Source: an uncultured Oleiphilus sp. (GTDB lineage Bacteria > Pseudomonadota > Gammaproteobacteria > Pseudomonadales > Oleiphilaceae). Taken from it: a stretch of 64,000 nt of DNA. The notes beneath the pieces were generated by a model. That model made no database searches, was not told the origin of the DNA, and worked only from the letters and a program-made list of their open reading frames with translations. Within the stretch, counting starts at the first letter, position 1; each line of letters starts with the position of its first letter. A program made the translations under genes and the position numbers. Location: assembly GCA_913020495.1 (NCBI GenBank), contig CAJWBJ010000001.1, forward strand, positions 1 through 64,000. Reading direction: 5' to 3'. Shown here piece after piece: positions 26,869 to 36,926 of this stretch.

Positions 26869-28854
26869 GTGCATAAAATTGCTTTCGTTTTATTCAAGAC
26901 ATTAATACTCATACTACTTTCTAGCCTAAGCTGGGCAAATAGCAGCACCGTTACAACACCTACTGTTAATTTTTCCCCTGACGTATTGACCCCCATTGCA
27001 GTGGGCGCCAATATGCTATATTTAAAAGATCCTGAACATCTTGAGAACATAAATTCTATTCTTCAAAGTGATGCACGTACTAACAATGCACAAATCAAAC
27101 ACAACACTCAAAACTCACCCAATAGTTCTTTCCTTGACTGGAAAAATATAAAACGGATATCCCCAAATTTTGGATTTACCGATACCGCTTATTGGTTCAA
27201 ATTTAATATCTACAACGAAAACGAAAACCCACATGCAGTTTACATTGAGCTGCCCATTCCGTTTTTAGATGACATCGAGTTATATCGTGTTAAAAACGAC
27301 CAAATCCAAGAACAGCACTTAGTGGGAGATAAATACCCTTTTTCATCCAGACCAATCCAACATCAAAATTTTGTTATGCCTTTTGAGCTATCTGCAGGCG
27401 ACAACCTCATTTATATGCGCGTCGCTTCAGCAGGTACCGTCGAAGCCCCCCTAACAATATGGCTACCTGAGCAACATGCAAACGCGACTGCTGATGAGCA
27501 TTTCCTACAAGGAATCTGGGCTGGCATTATTGGCATCATGGTGATCTATAATCTCTTGTTGTTTTTTTCAATCAAAGATATCAATTACTTATACTATGTT
27601 AGCTTTTCTTTTGGATATCTATTTTTCCAAATTTGCCTGAAAGGCTATGGATTTGCTTACCTATGGCCAAACCAGCTCGAATGGAATAGCTTTTCAATTT
27701 CTACCTTTATAGCATTAAGTAATTTAAGTGTTCTTATGCTCATGATTTCTTTTTTGAAGCTTAAGGAGCGTAACCCTTTTGCCTACCAGGTCATGTCAGT
27801 TATTGCCTTCATATCCGGCACATTATTACTACTTACTTTTCTCATCCCTTATAGCTTCACAATCAGACTAACCAGCGCAATAACCATGTTCACTTGCAGC
27901 ATGTCGCTTATATTAGGCTACGTATCATTATTCCGAGGAGACCCTGATGCACGCTATTTTTGCTTAGCATGGACCGCAACATTTATAGGTATCACCATTT
28001 TAGGCGCTGTAAAGTTTGGCTTTATCTCAGCTAACTTCTGGACGAACAATGCAGGGCAAATTGGCGTTGTTTTGCTAGTATCGCTACTCTCTTTTGCACT
28101 AGCTAATAGATTTAATCGAGAGAAAGAATTAAGAATTTTCGCTCAGGACTCATCACTCGAAAGTGAAAAAATTGCTCGCCAATCACAAGAGCAATTACTC
28201 CAAGCGAAGATATTCGCTAACGACCAACTTGAATTAAAGGTTGAAGAGCGTACCAAGACTATGCAAAAAGCATTGGTAGAATTAGAAAGCGCCAACAGTC
28301 GCTTAGAGCTAGCATCAACCACCGATGCCCTCACAACATTATTTAACCGCGGGCACTTTGAAGCTCGACTGGATGTAGAGTATAAACGAGCGACTCGACA
28401 CAATCGCGACCTCTCCGCCATATTGTGCGATATCGATTACTTCAAAACAGTAAATGACACATACGGACATAAAGCTGGCGACGATTGCTTACGCAATGTT
28501 GCTTTAGTCTTTAAAAATAAAGTCACCCGCTCTGGCGATTTGATCGCACGCTTTGGTGGAGAGGAATTTATTATTTTACTCGTAGATACCCCTCTGAAAG
28601 AAGCGATTATAATTGCCCAGTCTTTATGCGATGAACTTCGCCACACTAGCCTAAATTCAAACCACCAACAGATCTCCATCACTGCAAGCTTTGGTATTTC
28701 AAGCTTATCCCAAGCGCCAACCAAAAGCGCCGAAGAACTCATTCACCATGCAGACATTGCCATGTATCAGGCTAAGCATAATGGACGTGACCAAATTTCA
28801 GTTTGGAACCAAAAAGAAAAAACAACGCCAACCAACAACACACCCGAACACTAA
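26869..28854 (+). CDS. Membrane diguanylate cyclase with 7TM-DISM sensor
   Basis: 661 aa from a GTG that gives a clean signal peptide (HKIAFVLFKTLILILLSSLSWA) with AGG upstream; a longer frame opens at TTG 26815. Domains: periplasmic 7TMR-DISMED2 sensor (about 60-190, including TAYWFKFNIYNENENPHAVY), seven membrane helices (about 215-415), a short coiled coil, and a GGDEF domain with active GGEEF. The inhibitory RxxD (RSGD) sits five residues before GGEEF. It therefore probably makes cyclic di-GMP with product inhibition, in response to an extracytoplasmic, perhaps carbohydrate, ligand. Confidence 0.9.
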   Translation: MHKIAFVLFKTLILILLSSLSWANSSTVTTPTVNFSPDVLTPIAVGANMLYLKDPEHLENINSILQSDARTNNAQIKHNTQNSPNSSFLDWKNIKRISPNFGFTDTAYWFKFNIYNENENPHAVYIELPIPFLDDIELYRVKNDQIQEQHLVGDKYPFSSRPIQHQNFVMPFELSAGDNLIYMRVASAGTVEAPLTIWLPEQHANATADEHFLQGIWAGIIGIMVIYNLLLFFSIKDINYLYYVSFSFGYLFFQICLKGYGFAYLWPNQLEWNSFSISTFIALSNLSVLMLMISFLKLKERNPFAYQVMSVIAFISGTLLLLTFLIPYSFTIRLTSAITMFTCSMSLILGYVSLFRGDPDARYFCLAWTATFIGITILGAVKFGFISANFWTNNAGQIGVVLLVSLLSFALANRFNREKELRIFAQDSSLESEKIARQSQEQLLQAKIFANDQLELKVEERTKTMQKALVELESANSRLELASTTDALTTLFNRGHFEARLDVEYKRATRHNRDLSAILCDIDYFKTVNDTYGHKAGDDCLRNVALVFKNKVTRSGDLIARFGGEEFIILLVDTPLKEAIIIAQSLCDELRHTSLNSNHQQISITASFGISSLSQAPTKSAEELIHHADIAMYQAKHNGRDQISVWNQKEKTTPTNNTPEH

Positions 28855-28991
28855 AACCCACAATCATAAAAAAAATATAATATAACCAATTTCTCCCGCC
28901 TATATTAAAGCAATAAAAAACACAGCCATACTGCCATACACATATACTAAAGCCTCACTTTTAGCCTCCTTTTATAAACTTTGTAACATAT

Positions 28992-29067
28992 TGTCAACTT
29001 AACCACCTTCTTAGTTGACAGATGTACACTGAAACATTAACATCATCAAAAGAATACACGTGTACAC
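28992..29067 (+). promoter_or_regulatory. Promoter and operator array of desaturase operon
   Basis: A sigma-70 promoter TTGACA (29015-29020), 17-nt spacer, TAACAT (29038-29043). An inverted repeat TGTCAACT / AGTTGACA (28992-28999 and 29013-29020) has its right arm overlapping the -35. A direct repeat TGTACACWGAAACA occurs at 29023 (inside the spacer) and again at 29061 (just after the predicted start). The arrangement suggests repression by a dimeric regulator, which is not identified. Confidence 0.6.
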
Positions 29068-29092
29068 AGAAACAAGATGATAGGGCTAAAAC

Positions 29093-30268
29093 ATGAACAT
29101 AACACTCAACACAATAAACACTATTAGTACCTTACCTGAAACATTAAACCAAAGTTTGAAATCAATCATTTCACACCTTAAAGATCACACCGTAAACGAT
29201 CATAACCACCAAACCACACAGTCGACAAACGATGGCGTTTTACCTCATATTTCTGCAACACTTATCCACACTGTACTAGAAACACATGACACTAAAAGCT
29301 ATTTTTTTAGATCGGAAAAAACGCTAAATCAATACAAAGCAGGCGCACATATTAATATTGAGTTTGGTATCAATGGTGAAGCAGTCAAACGTACTTACAC
29401 CTTATCTTCTAGCCCTAGAAATTTTTCTAGTACCAAGCAGACAGATGAATTTTCAATCACAATCAAACGTGTAAATGAAGGTTTAGCCTCAAATTGGTTA
29501 TTTGAGAATTTAAAAGAAGGTGGGCAAATTAAAGTCAGTCAGCCTCAAGGTAATTTTGTATTACCCTACCAGCCTGCCGGAAAAATTCTCATGCTTTCTG
29601 CTGGAAGCGGAGTAACACCTCTTATGTCAATGCTTCGCTACTTGGCAGAAGCTGGAAATCGTAGTGACATTGTTTTCTTGAATTATTCACAAAGTCCTAA
29701 TGACATAATTTTCCATGATGAACTAGAACAGCTATCTAACACTCATGAAAATATAGACATTCACTTTTCCCTTGAACGCGATATAGATGCCCCATCATCC
29801 TTTTCAACGAGCTCAGTTCATAAAGGACGCATTAGCAGAAAACAATTATCCAGTATCGCACCCGATATTCTCGAGCGAGAAATTTATCTTTGCGGACCAC
29901 AAACATTTATGAAAGCGACCGCTGAAATACTTGATAAGTTGAAATTCGAGCCCTCACAATTGCACCTTGAAAATTTTACGGCAGATCTTAGTTCCTCCAC
30001 CCTATTAGGGTATTCCGCTGAAATAAGCTTTACCTCCCTAGAAGGAGTTATTCAATCAAGTCCTTCAAAAACTATTTTAGAAGAAGCTGAATCAGCAGGA
30101 TTAAAGCCCGCAGCAGCTTGCCGCACCGGGATTTGCCGCTCCTGCCGTTGTAAAAAAACATCTGGTACGACTGTCAATCTAATTACTGGTGAAGAGTCAA
30201 CAAGCGCAGGTGATTATATTTTGCCTTGTGTTTCGGTTGCTAAAACAGCCACTGAAATTGAACTCTAA
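29093..30268 (+). CDS. Ferredoxin reductase with fused 2Fe-2S domain (desaturase electron donor)
   Basis: 391 aa. Order: variable N-terminus (1-55), FAD-binding barrel with KRTYTLSSSPR, NAD(P)H-binding domain with MLSAGSGVTPLMSML and YLCGPQTFMKA, and a C-terminal plant-type 2Fe-2S domain with Cys343, Cys348, Cys351 and Cys379 (CRTGICRSC...LPC). This FAD-NAD-FeS order is that of Rv3230c-like and phenylacetate-type reductases. It passes electrons from NAD(P)H to the di-iron desaturase encoded 24 nt downstream. AGGG precedes the ATG. Confidence 0.92.
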   Translation: MNITLNTINTISTLPETLNQSLKSIISHLKDHTVNDHNHQTTQSTNDGVLPHISATLIHTVLETHDTKSYFFRSEKTLNQYKAGAHINIEFGINGEAVKRTYTLSSSPRNFSSTKQTDEFSITIKRVNEGLASNWLFENLKEGGQIKVSQPQGNFVLPYQPAGKILMLSAGSGVTPLMSMLRYLAEAGNRSDIVFLNYSQSPNDIIFHDELEQLSNTHENIDIHFSLERDIDAPSSFSTSSVHKGRISRKQLSSIAPDILEREIYLCGPQTFMKATAEILDKLKFEPSQLHLENFTADLSSSTLLGYSAEISFTSLEGVIQSSPSKTILEEAESAGLKPAAACRTGICRSCRCKKTSGTTVNLITGEESTSAGDYILPCVSVAKTATEIEL

Positions 30269-30292
30269 ATATCGATTTACAAGGATTTTAAA

Positions 30293-31492
30293 ATGAGCTC
30301 GAACACCATGAATAAACCAAACCTTACATCTCAACAGATCAATGATTTTCAAAAAGAACTCGATGATTTACGTCACTCTATTGAAGCTAAAATGGGCAAG
30401 GATGACATTAATCATATTCAAAATATTATTGAGATGCAGCGATATTTAGAAATTTCAGGGCGCTTACTTATTCACTTCAGCCTTGACCCCATTAGCTGGT
30501 CATTAGGCGTAGCCAGCTTAAGTGCCGCACATGTTCTGGAAAATATGGAAATCGGTCATAACGTCATTCATGGCCAGTATGATTTTATGAAAGACGAGAA
30601 GTTCAATTCAGACTATGAATGGACCATGACGGGCACAGCAAAGAATTGGAAACAGGCACACAATCATCATCACCACGCCTATACAAATGTAGTGGGCAAA
30701 GATACTGACTTTGGCTTTGGACTATTTAGAGTTTCTGATGACATCAAGTGGAAACCGATCCACTTATTTCAGCCAATCATTAGCCCGATCAGCGCTGTAT
30801 TTTTTGAGCATGCCATTGCATTATATGACCTGCAAATCACCCAATACATACTGCCAGAATGGTTAAAGCAAGATGAGCATGCTGATCTACTACCTAAGAA
30901 AGAGTTGCTGCTAGAGCTAAAAGAATATCTTTTCAAGTCGACTCAAAAAGGCATGAAAGAATATGTATTCTATCCACTTCTAGCCGGGCCAATGGCACCT
31001 AAAGTTTTAGCAGGCAATATTTCTGCTCAATTGATCAGAAACTTATGGGCCTTTTCCGTTATCTATTGCGGTCATTTACCTGATGGAAACTACTCATTTA
31101 CTGAGCAAGAAATGGAAGCTGAGACAAAGGGACAGTGGTATTTAAGGCAAATATTAGGTTCAAGTAACTTTGAAGGTAGCCTGTTAGTTCATATTATGAG
31201 CGGCCATTTAAGCCACCAAGTAGAGCATCACTTATACCCTGATTTACCAGCATGGCGTTATCGTGAAATGGGCCCACAGGTAAAAGAAATCTGTGAACGT
31301 TATGGCATCCCCTATCAGACTGGAAAAATGGCTCCTATGCTGAAAACGGTGGCAAGCAATATTGTCAAATATTCAGTTCCTGATTCTATCAGCCAAAAAA
31401 TTGGTCGTTTATTTAATAGAGAGAAAACAGCAGAAGTTACCAAGCTTCAAGTTATACAAAAGCGTCGTAATAAAAAGCTCAAGGCCGCTTAA
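30293..31492 (+). CDS. Membrane fatty acid desaturase (acyl-CoA or acyl-lipid, DesA3-like)
   Basis: 399 aa integral-membrane di-iron enzyme. Three histidine boxes: GHNVIHG (His89, His93), AHNHHHHAY (from His123) and HLSHQVEHHLYPD near 305-317. The set and spacing fit the stearoyl-CoA/linoleoyl-CoA desaturase group that pairs with a dedicated ferredoxin reductase, here the preceding gene. It introduces a cis double bond into membrane acyl chains, probably in response to temperature or exogenous fatty acids. N-terminal ~50 residues are hydrophilic; the C-terminal tail is basic (KRRNKKLKAA). Confidence 0.92.
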   Translation: MSSNTMNKPNLTSQQINDFQKELDDLRHSIEAKMGKDDINHIQNIIEMQRYLEISGRLLIHFSLDPISWSLGVASLSAAHVLENMEIGHNVIHGQYDFMKDEKFNSDYEWTMTGTAKNWKQAHNHHHHAYTNVVGKDTDFGFGLFRVSDDIKWKPIHLFQPIISPISAVFFEHAIALYDLQITQYILPEWLKQDEHADLLPKKELLLELKEYLFKSTQKGMKEYVFYPLLAGPMAPKVLAGNISAQLIRNLWAFSVIYCGHLPDGNYSFTEQEMEAETKGQWYLRQILGSSNFEGSLLVHIMSGHLSHQVEHHLYPDLPAWRYREMGPQVKEICERYGIPYQTGKMAPMLKTVASNIVKYSVPDSISQKIGRLFNREKTAEVTKLQVIQKRRNKKLKAA

Positions 31493-31530
31493 TGTTCGCT
31501 GATAACTATCTTCCATGGGAATACGATTAA
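31492..31530 (+). CDS. Possible 12-codon coupling ORF between desaturase and patatin
   Basis: ATG overlaps the desaturase stop (TAATG), AAGG lies 7 nt upstream, and the reading frame MFADNYLPWEYD ends one nucleotide before the patatin TTG start. The arrangement would allow termination-reinitiation. Only position and ribosome-site support it; no conservation evidence is available here. Confidence 0.3.
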   Translation: MFADNYLPWEYD

Positions 31531-31531
31531 T

Positions 31532-33034
31532 TTGAGTTCATTACGCCAACTTCACCAGCAGCTTAAACAGTGCGATAACTACCAACAGTGGCTAGAAATA
31601 GCCACTAAAATTGATCTAAAAACAGGTATGGAAGCATGGCGTAATTGCGAGAGTTCAGCTGATTACCCATATCAATTGCTTGAAGAGCATATTATTAAAC
31701 TTCAAGCATTGCTCCGTGACAAAAATTATCACGAGCTAGCATTCTTTATTAAAGAAAGCCTGCACAGAACACTTGGTGAGTTAGGAGAAGTTCAACTTTA
31801 TCAACACGCACTTTCTGGTACTAAAAAACTCATAGAGCACTACCTTAATTTAGTTATACTTGCCCTGAACACCCTTTGTGACAAACCGATACCAGGTATT
31901 AATGAGCATGACAAATTAGCTTTGCTTTCACAGGCAGAAAAGAACTTTGGCCGCCCAGCATTAATGTTAAGTGGTGGCGGAACTTTTGGCATTTACCATG
32001 TAGGTGTAGTCAGCGCACTACTTAACCAAAACTTACTGCCAAATATAATATCAGGCACAAGCATGGGCTCTATTGCAGCAGGAATGGTCGCCTGCCATCA
32101 CGACCATGAATTGAAAGCGATTCTGAGCACTCCCGAGAAGAGCCATTATAAACCCTTAAAACGCTTATCAATCACTTCCGTCTGGTCACACAAAGCACTA
32201 CTTGACCCTCAACAACTACAACAGTGCCTAGAAACAAATATCGGAAATTACACGTTTAAGGAAGCATTCGATCGAACAGGCCGAGAAGTTAGTATTACAG
32301 TTTCACCCGCCAGAACTGGTTTGAAACCGCGCATTCTTAACCATCAAACAACACCGAATGTATTAATTTACTCTGCTGCAAAAGCCTCATGCTCTGTACC
32401 TGGTTTATTTCCTCCAAGCCAATTAGAAGAACGACCACCGCAAGGAAAAATAGTACCTTACTTAGAAGGGGAACTTTGGGTGGACGGGTCCTTTGCCAGC
32501 GATATTCCAAGACAACGTATCAGTCGATTAAATAATGTCAATTACTTTATCGTAAGTCAGGCAAACCCCCATATAGTGCCTTTTATCTCACATCGACAAC
32601 AAACAGGCTTGATAGCAACATTTAAAGACATCGCTGTTACCTCAGCTTATGCCCAAGGAAATACTCTACTAAAAGTTGCGCGACGCAGACTTCCTAAACA
32701 ACCCTGGCGGTCTTGGTTAAACCATGCTTCATTTTTTTTTGATCAGGATTATTTAGGCGATATAAACCTCCACCCTGACTTTCCACCAAGTTGGTATCTG
32801 AAGTTTATGATTAATCCAAATGAGGGTGAGCGAGATTATTTACTTAAGATGGGTGAATCTTCAACTTGGCCAAAACTGGCAATGATAAGAGACCAAACTC
32901 GTATCAGTAACGCTCTTCAGGCATGTGTTACGCGCTTAAGTGAACACTCAAGTAAGCAGACAAAAACTACAAACGATCAAACAACGACAGAGAAGTCACT
33001 TTCGAATAAGAAGAGTAAGCCGCTTCTAATGTAA
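31532..33034 (+). CDS. Patatin-like phospholipase with N-terminal DUF3336-type domain
   Basis: 500 aa starting at TTG, the only plausible start that keeps the N-terminal domain. Residues about 5-135 resemble the DUF3336 domain found ahead of patatin in triacylglycerol-lipase relatives. The patatin domain has the oxyanion loop SGGGTFGIYHVG (147-158), nucleophile elbow GTSMGS with Ser177, and the dyad Asp in VDGSFASD (near 317). Likely frees fatty acids from membrane phospholipids. In an operon with a desaturase it may act in acyl-chain remodelling. The last 68 bp overlap flgL on the opposite strand. Confidence 0.9.
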   Translation: MSSLRQLHQQLKQCDNYQQWLEIATKIDLKTGMEAWRNCESSADYPYQLLEEHIIKLQALLRDKNYHELAFFIKESLHRTLGELGEVQLYQHALSGTKKLIEHYLNLVILALNTLCDKPIPGINEHDKLALLSQAEKNFGRPALMLSGGGTFGIYHVGVVSALLNQNLLPNIISGTSMGSIAAGMVACHHDHELKAILSTPEKSHYKPLKRLSITSVWSHKALLDPQQLQQCLETNIGNYTFKEAFDRTGREVSITVSPARTGLKPRILNHQTTPNVLIYSAAKASCSVPGLFPPSQLEERPPQGKIVPYLEGELWVDGSFASDIPRQRISRLNNVNYFIVSQANPHIVPFISHRQQTGLIATFKDIAVTSAYAQGNTLLKVARRRLPKQPWRSWLNHASFFFDQDYLGDINLHPDFPPSWYLKFMINPNEGERDYLLKMGESSTWPKLAMIRDQTRISNALQACVTRLSEHSSKQTKTTNDQTTTEKSLSNKKSKPLLM

Positions 33035-34184
33035 ATTGCTGAACAGATAGCAAACTAACGGCCTCAGCATAGTCTACTGCCTCGATCTTTGTTAAGATTT
33101 CTTTTGTCAGAATTTCAACATCTTTCAATTGTTCTGCAGTCGTTTCCATCGTATTTTGACGCGCACCTATTTGACTCCTTGCTTCGAGAATAGAGGTTTC
33201 AGCACTGTCCAGGTTTCCAATTGCGCTGTTAACAACATTCGAAAACACTTCTCTTCCAGATGCTGAATTATTAAAATTCCTCAAACCATAAACAAGCTTT
33301 TCAACCGTTGTAAGCACGCCTTGCTTCTCGGATGATGCAACAAAGAAATCATCCCCTGCAACAGGAGTCCCTGTGATTTCAAATTGAACACCATTTACGA
33401 CGATAGGGGAGTTTGCCGAGTAAGGTAAGCTCGCTGCAACCACTCTTCCTGTCGATGATTCTGTCACACTGAAATCGGATGCTGAGTTAAACGTAACGGT
33501 TAGATCTTCAGGGTAAAAAGCATCATAGATTTCCTGATCAATCACTTGCCCTGCCGTAATTTGAGCAGTAGGAACAGATTGGTTTGTGTTACTAGCATAG
33601 GTATAGAAGGTATTTTCATTTACAGGGATATCTTGAAATATTTGTTTGCCATTTTCAGTCGATGCAATCGAAACACTTTGCTCTACTTGCACGAAACGAC
33701 GCCCATCATCCCCCTGATAAGTATAAGCCCCCGATACATTTTTCTGAAATGGTTGGGTTCCCCCCTGAAAACCACTGAATACATATTCTCCACTAGCATC
33801 TTGAGAGTTAAGCAAACCCGCTAGCTGATCAAGACGTTCCTCAACTTCCGACGCAATTGAAGACAAATCATCTGAACTTAAAATACCGTTCCCGGCAGCT
33901 ATGGCTAGCTCTCGAATACGCTGAACAACACTATCAACACTTCCCAGTAAATCATCCTGTAATTTCAACCGGCCATCGGCTAACTCCACATTTCGCTGAA
34001 ACTGCTTATTGATGGCTAATTCCTGGTTTAACTCAAGGATTCGTGTTGAAGCAACGGGATCATCAGCTGGTGTTAATACCTTTTTACCAGTAGACAATTG
34101 TAACTGCGTCTTTTGTTGTTGCGCAGTAACATCTTGTATTTGTTCAAGACCACGATTGAATAACTGTTGTGTTGAAATTCTCAT
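32967..34184 (-). CDS. flgL: Flagellar hook-filament junction protein FlgL (HAP3)
   Basis: 405 aa. Flagellin-like N-terminus MRISTQQLFNRGLEQIQDVTAQQQKTQLQL (coil, family signature) and C-terminus ending YSKVTSLSLFDRL, which matches the conserved FlgL end and shows the overlap with the patatin gene is genuine. The middle variable domain (about 150-300) contains a YVFSGFQGGTQPF motif typical of FlgL. Secreted by the flagellar type III system. Last gene of the flgB-flgL unit. Confidence 0.93.
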   Translation of the reverse strand: MRISTQQLFNRGLEQIQDVTAQQQKTQLQLSTGKKVLTPADDPVASTRILELNQELAINKQFQRNVELADGRLKLQDDLLGSVDSVVQRIRELAIAAGNGILSSDDLSSIASEVEERLDQLAGLLNSQDASGEYVFSGFQGGTQPFQKNVSGAYTYQGDDGRRFVQVEQSVSIASTENGKQIFQDIPVNENTFYTYASNTNQSVPTAQITAGQVIDQEIYDAFYPEDLTVTFNSASDFSVTESSTGRVVAASLPYSANSPIVVNGVQFEITGTPVAGDDFFVASSEKQGVLTTVEKLVYGLRNFNNSASGREVFSNVVNSAIGNLDSAETSILEARSQIGARQNTMETTAEQLKDVEILTKEILTKIEAVDYAEAVSLLSVQQFTLEAAYSSYSKVTSLSLFDRL

Positions 34185-34223
34185 AGAAATTTCCTACTTA
34201 AGCCTTAACAAGACAAACTAAAA

Positions 34224-36911
34224 TCATCTGAATGTTGCCAATAAAGTGTCGAATAATTCTCTGGCAATAGAGACTACCTGAGCTGAAGCATTGTAAGCAG
34301 ATTGATATTGAATCAACCGGCCTGCTTCCTCATCGAGATTCACCCCCGAAATAGATTCTCGATTATTAACAGACTGATCCAGCAGCGCTTTTGCCGACTC
34401 AGTATCTAATCGTGCTCTATTTGTGACCGTACCGATTTCTTCAATAATTTGTGCATAGGCGTCGCCATAAGTAATCACACCATTTGCAACATTCCCTTGC
34501 CCCTCCATGGCCGAAATCGCTAAGGCATTCCGGTTATCAGACACACCACCGGCATTATAATCAATCGTGAAGCTATCTCCTTTTTTAGCCTCTCCCTTTA
34601 ACTCAAACTGAAAACCTAAATAGGTGGATTGCGCGACAGGAGCTTGCTCAAACACAGATGAAACATTTGAAGTAAAACTCACACCATTCGACAAAACCAC
34701 ATCAATGGCACCACCCACTGCAACTCCCTGCCCTGAATTGACTGTTTGAGTATTCAGTGCCGGTGCCCCCGGGCTATACGGGTCGATTTTACTAACATCA
34801 ATGCTATCTCCAACACCACTGACGACAACCTCAATATCCTCACCGGAGGAGGCATAAATCTCTAGACTTACACCATCGCTTACTGCATAAATATTTAAAT
34901 CTTGCAGGTTGGTATTACTATTAATAACATCTGCTAAGGCATCCGGGCCGAAAGTCGCCCCACCAGGAATGGTTAATACCTCGCCATTTATTTCCACTCC
35001 CAAAGGTGTTGGGTCGCCATTATCAACAAAATTGTCTAATCGAACTTGTGTATAAGCAGTAGCCTGAATTCCCGGCAATCCTTTCAATGAAGTAGCTATG
35101 GATGAGGCTGAGCTATTCGCTGCAATTGCTACAGTTTGCGCAGTCACCACACCTGTGTCTATATCACGAAATAAAACAGATAAGTTTTGAGCACCAAAAC
35201 CATTCACTAAAGGTCCCGCACTGGGTATTGGAGCAGGAACCGTTAACGAGTTAGCCCCTGTCGCCTTAATAACAGTTTCACCAGGATCATCAGTGAATAA
35301 TGTATTGGTAATACCCAAATTATATTGCTGATTATTAACAGGTGGCGTCAAAGGAACTAAGTTTGCCGGGTCACTTGCATCCAGCACTTCGTAAATCGTA
35401 TCTGTCACAAAACGAATCATCAATGGCGGACTTAGTTGCCCGGGTGTTTCTAATATTGGTATTGCTTGCCCTGTAATGGGGTTGATGACATCCAGCATTG
35501 TGCCAAGGCTGATATTGGCATTCCCGGTATTCCCAATATCCCCAATCGCGCGAATTGGCGATGCTAAAGCGACCTCTTCTACACGATCGATATTTAATGC
35601 AATATCTGAGGCGCCTGTTTTAGTCGGTTGAATCGTAAAACGATCACCAACTTTAAAAGTACCCGCTTCAAAATGCACTTGAAAGCCATCAATCTCTACA
35701 TTTGCTGGGTATATCCCAGGTAGAATGGATTTCAAGACCACCTCATTATCACTGGCACGAACAATGACAAAATCACTATCCGACGGCCCTTCAAATTTGA
35801 GCTCATAATTATCGGTCGTTAAGGAACTTGAATCAGTGATATTAATGCGAAGAACATGATCAAGAACACCTACATTCTCATTATTACCAAAGACACGACT
35901 ACGCGCTAAAGCTTCAGCATTCACATCGTCGAAAAACAATCCCCCCAGATTACTCTCTAAATCCATCCCCAGTGTGTGCTGATCATTAATGGTATCGGCT
36001 AAAACAATCGCTATTCGCCCCATGCTATTAATCGCATCAGCTAAATTGTTATCACGAAATTCAAGTAAACCACCAATTTTTCCACCACTTAACTCACCAC
36101 TCACTATCTGAGGAGACCCTGTGACAGATAACGTTATATCCAAACGACTTGAATCAGCAGGGCTTGAGACCGTATCAAGCTTTGCCGCGACACTTCCCAC
36201 TACAAGTGGCTGGCCGTTACCAATGAATACACTCACTTGTCCATCAGACCCTTGGGCAAAGGTAGAAACAGAAACAAGTTCAGCAAGCTGCCTTAATGCT
36301 TCATCACGCGTGTCAAGCAAGTCATTAGGTAAGCTGCCTTGGCCAGCACCTGTCGCGACAGCGATTGATTGGTTTAACTCGGCCAAACTTTGAGACAAAC
36401 TATTAATAGATGATACGGCTGCTTTTAATTCAAGCTCAATATTCTCTACTTGTGCATTTAGCCTGTTATTTAATGAATGAAAGCGAGAAACTAAACCTTC
36501 AGATTGGGTCAGTAGCAGCTGACGCTGAGGAATAGAGGTTGGGTCTTCTGCAGCCCCCTGGAATGCCTGAAAGAACTTGCTCATCGCAGGCGTTAAGCCT
36601 GTCGTAGTACTTGCCAGTAAGTTATCAACACTTTCAGCCTGCGTTAATAAGGCATTTCGTTCGTTGTATACAGTGGTGTCCGCTCGTACCTGATCAATGA
36701 TAAAGTCCTGAGAGATACGCGTAATATTCTCAATTGATGTGCCCTGGCCAACATACCCTGCACCAGTTAAAAGAGATTTATTATCTGTAAAGATGGCTTG
36801 TTGACGGCTATAACCTGGCGTATTGGTATTCGCAACATTATTACCGGTAACCGACAGCGCGGTCTGATGTGAGCGTAAACCAGATAAACCTATTCCAATT
36901 AAATCAGCCAT
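34224..36911 (-). CDS. flgK: Flagellar hook-associated protein FlgK (HAP1), unusually long
   Basis: 895 aa. Conserved N-terminus (LIGIGLSGLRSHQTALSVTGNNVANTNTPGYSRQ) and C-terminal coil (SGVNLDEEAGRLIQYQSAYNASAQVV). E. coli FlgK is about 550 aa, so roughly 300 extra residues lie in the surface-exposed middle (about 400-780), which is rich in Thr, Asn, Asp and Gly and contains repeated beta segments. FlgK with FlgL joins the hook to the filament. 39 nt upstream of flgL. Confidence 0.94.
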   Translation of the reverse strand: MADLIGIGLSGLRSHQTALSVTGNNVANTNTPGYSRQQAIFTDNKSLLTGAGYVGQGTSIENITRISQDFIIDQVRADTTVYNERNALLTQAESVDNLLASTTTGLTPAMSKFFQAFQGAAEDPTSIPQRQLLLTQSEGLVSRFHSLNNRLNAQVENIELELKAAVSSINSLSQSLAELNQSIAVATGAGQGSLPNDLLDTRDEALRQLAELVSVSTFAQGSDGQVSVFIGNGQPLVVGSVAAKLDTVSSPADSSRLDITLSVTGSPQIVSGELSGGKIGGLLEFRDNNLADAINSMGRIAIVLADTINDQHTLGMDLESNLGGLFFDDVNAEALARSRVFGNNENVGVLDHVLRINITDSSSLTTDNYELKFEGPSDSDFVIVRASDNEVVLKSILPGIYPANVEIDGFQVHFEAGTFKVGDRFTIQPTKTGASDIALNIDRVEEVALASPIRAIGDIGNTGNANISLGTMLDVINPITGQAIPILETPGQLSPPLMIRFVTDTIYEVLDASDPANLVPLTPPVNNQQYNLGITNTLFTDDPGETVIKATGANSLTVPAPIPSAGPLVNGFGAQNLSVLFRDIDTGVVTAQTVAIAANSSASSIATSLKGLPGIQATAYTQVRLDNFVDNGDPTPLGVEINGEVLTIPGGATFGPDALADVINSNTNLQDLNIYAVSDGVSLEIYASSGEDIEVVVSGVGDSIDVSKIDPYSPGAPALNTQTVNSGQGVAVGGAIDVVLSNGVSFTSNVSSVFEQAPVAQSTYLGFQFELKGEAKKGDSFTIDYNAGGVSDNRNALAISAMEGQGNVANGVITYGDAYAQIIEEIGTVTNRARLDTESAKALLDQSVNNRESISGVNLDEEAGRLIQYQSAYNASAQVVSIARELFDTLLATFR

Positions 36912-36926
36912 TAGTTACCTCCCCGC

